Positions 7,405 through 11,718 of a stretch of 11,718 nucleotides of DNA are shown here, piece by piece. This DNA is from Clostridiaceae bacterium AF10-41 (GTDB lineage Bacteria; Bacillota; Clostridia; Clostridiales; Clostridiaceae). Below the pieces are notes generated by a model. It had not been told where the DNA came from and ran no database searches. It saw nothing but the letters and a program-made list of their open reading frames with translations. The number at the start of each line of letters is the position of its first letter. Within the stretch, counting starts at the first letter, position 1. The position numbers were made by a program, and so were the translations under genes. The DNA lies in contig JAQCTH010000092.1 of assembly GCA_027686065.1 (NCBI GenBank), forward strand, positions 1 to 11,718, read 5' to 3'.

Positions 7405-8352
7405 ATGAAAAGAATATTTGAATTAACAACAAGTGATATTGAAAATCTAAATAAAAACACACTAAAGGATATAATAAGTAAATCTGAAGGAAGAACTGTT
7501 ATGTCTGAAACTATTATTAGCTATACCCCATATGTAAGGGAGGTATCTAATTTAGAACTTGCAGCAAGTTTTGGAGCTGATATGATAACTTTAAATACAT
7601 TTAATTTTGAAAAGCCATTTATTTTTGGCATAGATGGTGGAGCTAATTTACTTTCATCAATAGATAATTTAGCTAACAAAATTGGAGAGCAAATTAGAGA
7701 TAACTTAACTAATAAAGATTATATAAAGAATATTAAAACGTTAGTTGGTAGAATGATAGGAGTAAACTTAGAGCCTGTACCAGAAGGAAGTAATTATGAA
7801 AGAGGATATAGACTAAATAGAGAAAATCTTAAAAAAGTTAAAGAGTATGGGTTTGATTATATAGTTATAACAGGTAATCCTAATACAGGAGTTACAGAAA
7901 AAACTATTTGTGAAGGAATAAAGCTTGCTAAAGAAGTATTAGGGGATAGCACTTTAATAATAGCAGGAAAAATGCATGGAGCAGGGAGTGGAAATATATA
8001 TGATGAGAATGCTATAAAAAGTTTTATAGATTGTGGAGCAGATGTTATATTAATTCCAGCACCAGGAACAGTACCAGGATATGATTTGGATTTAGCAAAG
8101 AAAATAATTACTCTTGTTCATGATAATAATGCACTGGCAATGACAACAATAGGAACATCACAAGAAGGTGCAAGTAAAAGTATAATAGAACAAATAGCTT
8201 TAAATTCAAAAATGGCAGGAGCTGATATTCAACATATTGGAGATTGTGGAACTTTTGGAATAGCATTACCTGAAAATATCATGGCACTTTCAGTAACGAT
8301 AAGAGGAATTAGACATACTTATAGAAGAATGGCTCAATCAATATTAAGGTAA
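7405..8352 (+). CDS. TIM-barrel-like enzyme of unknown reaction (DUF7916 / 'PEP phosphonomutase-like')
   Basis: This is a soluble 315-residue cytoplasmic protein whose reaction is not known. It starts KRIFELTTSDIENL, followed by an SEGRTVMSE segment and ELAASFGADMITLN. A later ITGNPNTGV motif (155-163) and GADVILIPAPGTVPG (211-225) look like alternating strands and phosphate- or metal-binding loops of a TIM barrel. I recognise this as the family often labelled 'haloacid dehalogenase-like' or 'PEP phosphonomutase' in databases and now DUF7916. Nothing in the sequence shows a HAD DxD motif, so the dehalogenase name looks wrong. The start is the ATG at 7405, with GGGAGG 8 bases upstream. It lies between the divergent DUF2207 gene and hydA, but a terminator separates it from hydA, so a shared pathway is only a possibility. 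Confidence 0.72.
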   Translation: MKRIFELTTSDIENLNKNTLKDIISKSEGRTVMSETIISYTPYVREVSNLELAASFGADMITLNTFNFEKPFIFGIDGGANLLSSIDNLANKIGEQIRDNLTNKDYIKNIKTLVGRMIGVNLEPVPEGSNYERGYRLNRENLKKVKEYGFDYIVITGNPNTGVTEKTICEGIKLAKEVLGDSTLIIAGKMHGAGSGNIYDENAIKSFIDCGADVILIPAPGTVPGYDLDLAKKIITLVHDNNALAMTTIGTSQEGASKSIIEQIALNSKMAGADIQHIGDCGTFGIALPENIMALSVTIRGIRHTYRRMAQSILR

Positions 8353-8372
8353 TATAAAGTATTAAATAAAAT

Positions 8373-8406
8373 AGACATCTTATAATATTTAAGTTTTGAG
8401 ATGTCT
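8373..8406 (+). terminator. Terminator of the DUF7916-like gene
   Basis: A perfect 8-bp stem, AGACATCT (8373-8380) with AGATGTCT (8399-8406), closes an 18-base loop. A T-rich stretch (TATTATTTTATATTTATTT) follows. It lies 20 bases after the stop. Confidence 0.7.
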
Positions 8407-8445
8407 TATTATTTTATATTTATTTGCAACAAAATTAAGTTACAG

Positions 8446-8503
8446 TAATATAATTTCATATCAAAATGATATGAAATTATCAAAATGATATGAAATTATA
8501 TTA
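8446..8503. repeat. Compound palindrome with tandem half-site upstream of hydA
   Basis: The left arm (8446-8462, containing TTTCATATC) is a perfect 17-bp complement of 8487-8503 (beginning GATATGAAATT). The 19-base unit ATCAAAATGATATGAAATT occurs twice head to tail, at 8460-8478 and 8479-8497. The left arm can therefore also pair over 13 bp with the nearer copy (8468-8480) across an AAAAT loop, so two alternative dyads exist. No long T-run follows, which argues against a terminator. It lies roughly 95 bases before the likely hydA transcription start, a usual distance for an activator bound upstream of a sigma-54 promoter. Confidence 0.85.
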
Positions 8504-8532
8504 AGAAATATGTCATAGAACATAAATACAGT

Positions 8533-8549
8533 TTGGCATATTCATTGCT
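8533..8549 (+). promoter_or_regulatory. Sigma-54 (-24/-12) type promoter of hydA
   Basis: TTGGCA (8533-8538), six bases, then TTGCT (8545-8549) fit the sigma-54 consensus YTGGCACG-N4-TTGCW at every position except the CG after GGCA. The invariant GG (8535-8536) and GC (8547-8548) are exactly 10 bases apart. Transcription would start near 8560, giving a leader of about 50 bases. An overlapping sigma-A reading (TTGGCA, 17 bases, AATAAT at 8556-8561) is also possible and cannot be excluded. Confidence 0.6.
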
Positions 8550-8609
8550 TATATAAATAATGTAAAGAAAAGATATATTCTTTTAAATATAAGAAAGTGA
8601 GTGAAGCTA

Positions 8610-9989
8610 ATGTCATTACTAATAAAGAATGGATTTATTGCAACAGCAAGTGAAGCATATACAGGTGATATATATATTGAAGATGGCATTATAAAAGAAA
8701 TTGGGACTTGTATTAATAAAGAAGTAAAAGAGGTCATTGATGCTAAGGGAAAATATGTAATACCAGGTGGGGTGGATGTTCATACTCATTTAAACTTAGA
8801 TGTAGGAATTGCTGTAGCTAATGATGATTTTTATACTGGTACAGTTGCAGCAGCTTGTGGAGGAACAACAACTATAGTCGACCATATGGGATTTGGGCCT
8901 AAAGGATGTAATTTAAAGCATCAAGTTGATGTATATCATGGTTATGCAGATAATAATGCAGTGATAGATTACAGTTTTCATGGAGTAATTCAGCATGTTA
9001 ATGAAGAAATATTAAAAGAAATGGAAACAATAGTAAATGATGAAGGAATATCAAGTTTTAAGATTTATTTAACATATGATTATATGGTAAATGATGAAGA
9101 AGTATTAAAAGTACTAAATAGATTAAAAGAGCTTAATGGAGTTACAACTGTTCACTGTGAAAATCATGGTAGTATAAAGGTATTGAAAGACTATTATGTG
9201 AAAAGTGGATTAAAAACTCCTAAATACCACCCTTTAAGTAGACCAGTAGAAGCAGAAGGCGAAGCTGTAAACAGAATGATAAACTTATCATCAATAGCAG
9301 GTGATGCACCTTTATATATAGTTCATTTATCTTCAAATTTAGGATTAAGTTATATAAAAATGGCGAGAGATAGAGGGCAGAATATATATGCTGAGACATG
9401 TCCTCAATATTTAGTTTTGGATGATAGTAAATATGATTTAGATAATAATGAAGGACTAAAATATATCATGAGTCCTCCTTTAAGAAAAGAGAAGGATATA
9501 AACTCCTTATGGAAAGGAATTAATGATGGATATATACAAACTATAGCAACAGATCATTGCCCTTTTGCATTTAATGAGGATAAACAACTTGGAAAAGAGG
9601 ATTTCACAAAATGCCCTAATGGAGCACCAGGAATTGAAGAAAGAATTCCATTAATATTTTCAGAGGGCGTTATGAAGGAAAAAATTAATATAAATAAATT
9701 TGTTGAAGTATGCTGTACAAATCCAGCTAAAATTTTTGGCTTATATCCTAAAAAGGGTTCAATACAAGTTGGCGCTGATGGAGATATAGTTATAATTGAT
9801 CCTAAAATAGAAAAGGAATTAACAATTAAAGATTTACATTCAAATGTTGATTATACTGCTTATGAGGGAATTAAAATCAAAGGATATCCTATATATACTA
9901 TTTTAAGAGGAGATATTATAGTTGAGTATGGTAATTTTATAGGCAGAAAAGGTAATGGAAGATTTATAAAAAGAAAAACAAGTCTATAA
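8610..9989 (+). CDS. hydA: Dihydropyrimidinase / D-hydantoinase
   Basis: This is a cytoplasmic binuclear metal amidohydrolase that opens the ring of dihydropyrimidines or hydantoins to N-carbamoyl amino acids, the second step of reductive pyrimidine breakdown. At 459 residues it has the usual length. The metal ligands are all present: His58 and His60 in VDVHTHLNL, Lys151 in SSFKIYLTY (the lysine that is carboxylated), His182 in TVHCENHG, His239 in IVHLSS and Asp315 in IATDHCPF. Their spacing is essentially that of bacterial D-hydantoinases. The start is the ATG at 8610 rather than the in-frame GTG at 8601, because MSLLIKNG is the normal family start; the Shine-Dalgarno is weak. No dihydropyrimidine dehydrogenase or beta-ureidopropionase gene lies in the window, so the true substrate (dihydrouracil, hydantoin or another cyclic amide) is open. 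It stands alone between two terminators, behind a sigma-54-type promoter. Confidence 0.92.
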   Translation: MSLLIKNGFIATASEAYTGDIYIEDGIIKEIGTCINKEVKEVIDAKGKYVIPGGVDVHTHLNLDVGIAVANDDFYTGTVAAACGGTTTIVDHMGFGPKGCNLKHQVDVYHGYADNNAVIDYSFHGVIQHVNEEILKEMETIVNDEGISSFKIYLTYDYMVNDEEVLKVLNRLKELNGVTTVHCENHGSIKVLKDYYVKSGLKTPKYHPLSRPVEAEGEAVNRMINLSSIAGDAPLYIVHLSSNLGLSYIKMARDRGQNIYAETCPQYLVLDDSKYDLDNNEGLKYIMSPPLRKEKDINSLWKGINDGYIQTIATDHCPFAFNEDKQLGKEDFTKCPNGAPGIEERIPLIFSEGVMKEKININKFVEVCCTNPAKIFGLYPKKGSIQVGADGDIVIIDPKIEKELTIKDLHSNVDYTAYEGIKIKGYPIYTILRGDIIVEYGNFIGRKGNGRFIKRKTSL

Positions 9990-10001
9990 AGATACTTTAG
10001 T

Positions 10002-10040
10002 AAAAATGCTACCAACTATATAATACTTCGTAGCATTTTT
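10002..10040 (+). terminator. Terminator of hydA
   Basis: An 11-bp perfect stem, AAAAATGCTAC (10002-10012) with GTAGCATTTTT (10030-10040), closes a 17-base loop and ends in a T-run. It starts 13 bases after the hydA stop. Confidence 0.85.
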
Positions 10041-10114
10041 TGTAGTAAGAATTAAATATATTTTATTGGAGATAAATGTTTAAAATTATTGTATCGAATA
10101 CCTAAAAGTACAAA

Positions 10115-10120
10115 TATAAT
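10115..10120 (+). promoter_or_regulatory. Candidate -10 element for the WG-repeat gene
   Basis: TATAAT lies 32 bases before the ATG at 10152, after the hydA terminator. No good -35 is seen at normal spacing (TTGTAT is 20 bases upstream), so support is mostly positional. Confidence 0.3.
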
Positions 10121-10151
10121 AAATATTATTAATAGATTCTAGAGGGGTTGC

Positions 10152-11718
10152 ATGAAAAGAAAGAAATATAAACCAAAGGAAGAAGATAAAAATAGAAATG
10201 TTGAATTGTATCCTGCAATTAGAATTACAATAAATGGAAACAAATATGGATATATAGATAAAGATGGAAAAGAGGTTATTCCTTTTAAATTTATTAATGC
10301 ATATAATTTTAATGAATATGGATTAGCTATTGTTAATGAAAAAGGAAGTTATGGAATTATTAATTCAGAAGGTACTTATATAGTTAATGCTCAGTATAGT
10401 TTAATAAATCAATATTCAGAAGGAAGAAGTATTTATGTTGAAAATAAAGCTATGGGGGTATTTGATGAGAAAGGAAATAAATTAACAGATGCAATATATG
10501 ACTATATAGGTAATTATAAAAATGGTTATGCAGTAATAAGAAAAATATATGGAAATAAATATAGATATGGTTATTTAAACTTAAAAGGAGAAGAAGCTTA
10601 TGAAGTAAAATATATTGAAGCAAATGATTTCAATGGAAATTATGCACTAGTAAAAATTAAAGATAGAGAATATTCATTAATAGATAAAGAATTTAATATA
10701 GTAAAGACTTATAATTATGAATATGTAGGCTCATATGGAGATGATATGCTGGCATTTTCTATATTATTAGGAGGACCATATGGTTATATAAATAAAGATA
10801 ACAGAATAGTTATTAATCCAATCTATTCATATGCTAAGGAGTTTGTTGATGGAATTTCTATAGTTAGCACATCTATTGAAATAGATAAATATGGTGTAAT
10901 AGATAAGCGAGGGAGGCCTATTTATGGAGAAATATATAGTGATATTAAATATTTAGGAGAGAGAAGATTAGCTTTAGGGTTACCAATAGGTAAAACTAAA
11001 GCAAAAAGTAGAATTATTTATGCTATTGGAGATGATAAAGGAACTATTTTTACAACCTTTAGATTTTTTAAAGTAAATAATTTTTCAAATGAAATGGCAT
11101 CAGTATCAGATTCAAGAAAAACATTTTTTATAAATACAGATGGAAAAGAGATTAAGGATTTACCTATCTTTTTAGGAAGTGGTAAATTAGATTTACTTGG
11201 AGATATAGTGCAAGCCTATGTAGATTATTATATTTACTATTTAGCTAAAAATAATAAAATGATTTATGGACCAAATAAAACTATAAATTTAAATGAAAAT
11301 TATTCAATTATTATTGAAAAGTATAGACCCAATATAAATTATTTAATATATATACCTAGTATTTATGGTATGAATGATCGAAGCGCTGAGAATCAATTAA
11401 ATATAGAGTTAAGGAAATTATCAATTTTTGACCCTCCAAGTGATGATATATATACTCAGACGCAACTTATAATTACAGATGAAGAAATATTGCCATATAA
11501 TTATTATGGTAATTTTAAAATATTATTATATAAAGGAAATTTACTCATATTAGATTTAGTTGGATATTATTCAGAATTAAATAAAGAATCTATATTGCAA
11601 GTAAGGAAAACATGTAGTATTAATTTGATAACAGGAAAATTATATAAGATTAAGGATTTATTCAATGAAGATTCAAACTGGGATATTGAAATTAATAATA
11701 ATATAATAAAAATAATTA
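10152..11718 (+). CDS. WG-repeat protein with C-terminal DUF3298-like domain (3'-partial)
   Basis: This open frame of 522 codons runs off the right edge of the window. It starts at an ATG with AGAGGGG 4 bases upstream. The first 16 residues are strongly charged, with no signal peptide, and no membrane helix is visible, so the visible part looks cytoplasmic. Degenerate WG-type repeats follow, each with a G-(Y/V/I)-(I/F/L)-(D/N) core and a turn such as KDGKEV: GYID (33-36), GIIN (68-71), GVFD (102-105), GYLN (140-143), then GYIN and GVID before about residue 255. From about 400 (IPSIYGM) to the edge the sequence resembles DUF4163/DUF3298, with the typical INLITGKLYKIKDLFNED segment. WG repeats are thought to mediate protein contacts; the specific role here is unknown. 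Confidence 0.85.
   Translation, partial: MKRKKYKPKEEDKNRNVELYPAIRITINGNKYGYIDKDGKEVIPFKFINAYNFNEYGLAIVNEKGSYGIINSEGTYIVNAQYSLINQYSEGRSIYVENKAMGVFDEKGNKLTDAIYDYIGNYKNGYAVIRKIYGNKYRYGYLNLKGEEAYEVKYIEANDFNGNYALVKIKDREYSLIDKEFNIVKTYNYEYVGSYGDDMLAFSILLGGPYGYINKDNRIVINPIYSYAKEFVDGISIVSTSIEIDKYGVIDKRGRPIYGEIYSDIKYLGERRLALGLPIGKTKAKSRIIYAIGDDKGTIFTTFRFFKVNNFSNEMASVSDSRKTFFINTDGKEIKDLPIFLGSGKLDLLGDIVQAYVDYYIYYLAKNNKMIYGPNKTINLNENYSIIIEKYRPNINYLIYIPSIYGMNDRSAENQLNIELRKLSIFDPPSDDIYTQTQLIITDEEILPYNYYGNFKILLYKGNLLILDLVGYYSELNKESILQVRKTCSINLITGKLYKIKDLFNEDSNWDIEINNNIIKII

Noticed and set aside
8446..8503. Reading the hydA upstream repeat as a CRISPR fragment or terminator
   Set aside because: The copies are directly adjacent without spacers, which excludes CRISPR, and no T-run follows the hairpin. 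The DUF7916-like gene already has a terminator at 8373-8406.
8549..8737. Minus-strand 62-codon frame over the hydA start
   Set aside because: It overlaps the hydA promoter and N-terminus on the opposite strand and has no family features.

Overview
The window is very AT-rich throughout, with AT-ending codons, strong GGAGG-type ribosome binding sites and short intergenic gaps. Its gene content is that of a strict anaerobe: an oxygen-sensitive iron-sulfur dehydratase/reductase pair, DUF1002, a DUF2207 protein with a Gly-rich end, and a WG-repeat protein. Together these point to a Clostridium-like Firmicute (Clostridiaceae). This is inferred from gene families and base composition; no rRNA or tRNA is present to confirm it.

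Layout. At the left edge is a cytoplasmic double-PAS histidine kinase (+), possibly cut at its 5' end. It converges on a two-gene minus-strand operon, and one short bidirectional terminator lies between them. The operon encodes a single-subunit 2-hydroxyacyl-CoA dehydratase-like protein (double-cubane-cluster type, E. coli YjiM-like) followed 8 bases later by its ATP-dependent [4Fe-4S] activase (YjiL-like). A 299-base divergent region leads to a YbaK-type Cys-tRNA(Pro) deacylase (+). A large hairpin separates this from two minus-strand genes for exported or membrane proteins of unknown function: a secreted DUF1002 (YpuA-like) protein and a DUF2207 membrane protein. These two have a terminator between them.

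The right half is all plus strand: a TIM-barrel-like enzyme of unknown reaction (DUF7916 / 'PEP phosphonomutase-like'), a dihydropyrimidinase/hydantoinase (hydA) with all metal ligands intact, and a cytoplasmic WG-repeat protein with a DUF3298-type end that runs off the window. Terminators follow the first two, so each of the three looks like its own transcription unit.

The most interesting signal is upstream of hydA. A near-consensus sigma-54 promoter (TTGGCA-N6-TTGC, with GG-N10-GC spacing) lies about 60 bases before the start codon. About 95 bases before the predicted transcription start is a compound palindrome: a perfect 17-base inverted repeat whose right half is duplicated as a 19-base tandem repeat. 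This looks like an enhancer-binding-protein site for a sigma-54-dependent activator, so hydantoin/pyrimidine hydrolysis may be under inducible control. The second notable item is the isolated YjiM/YjiL-like pair, which has no fermentation genes around it and whose natural substrate is unknown. I see no CRISPR array, insertion sequence, phage gene or defence system.
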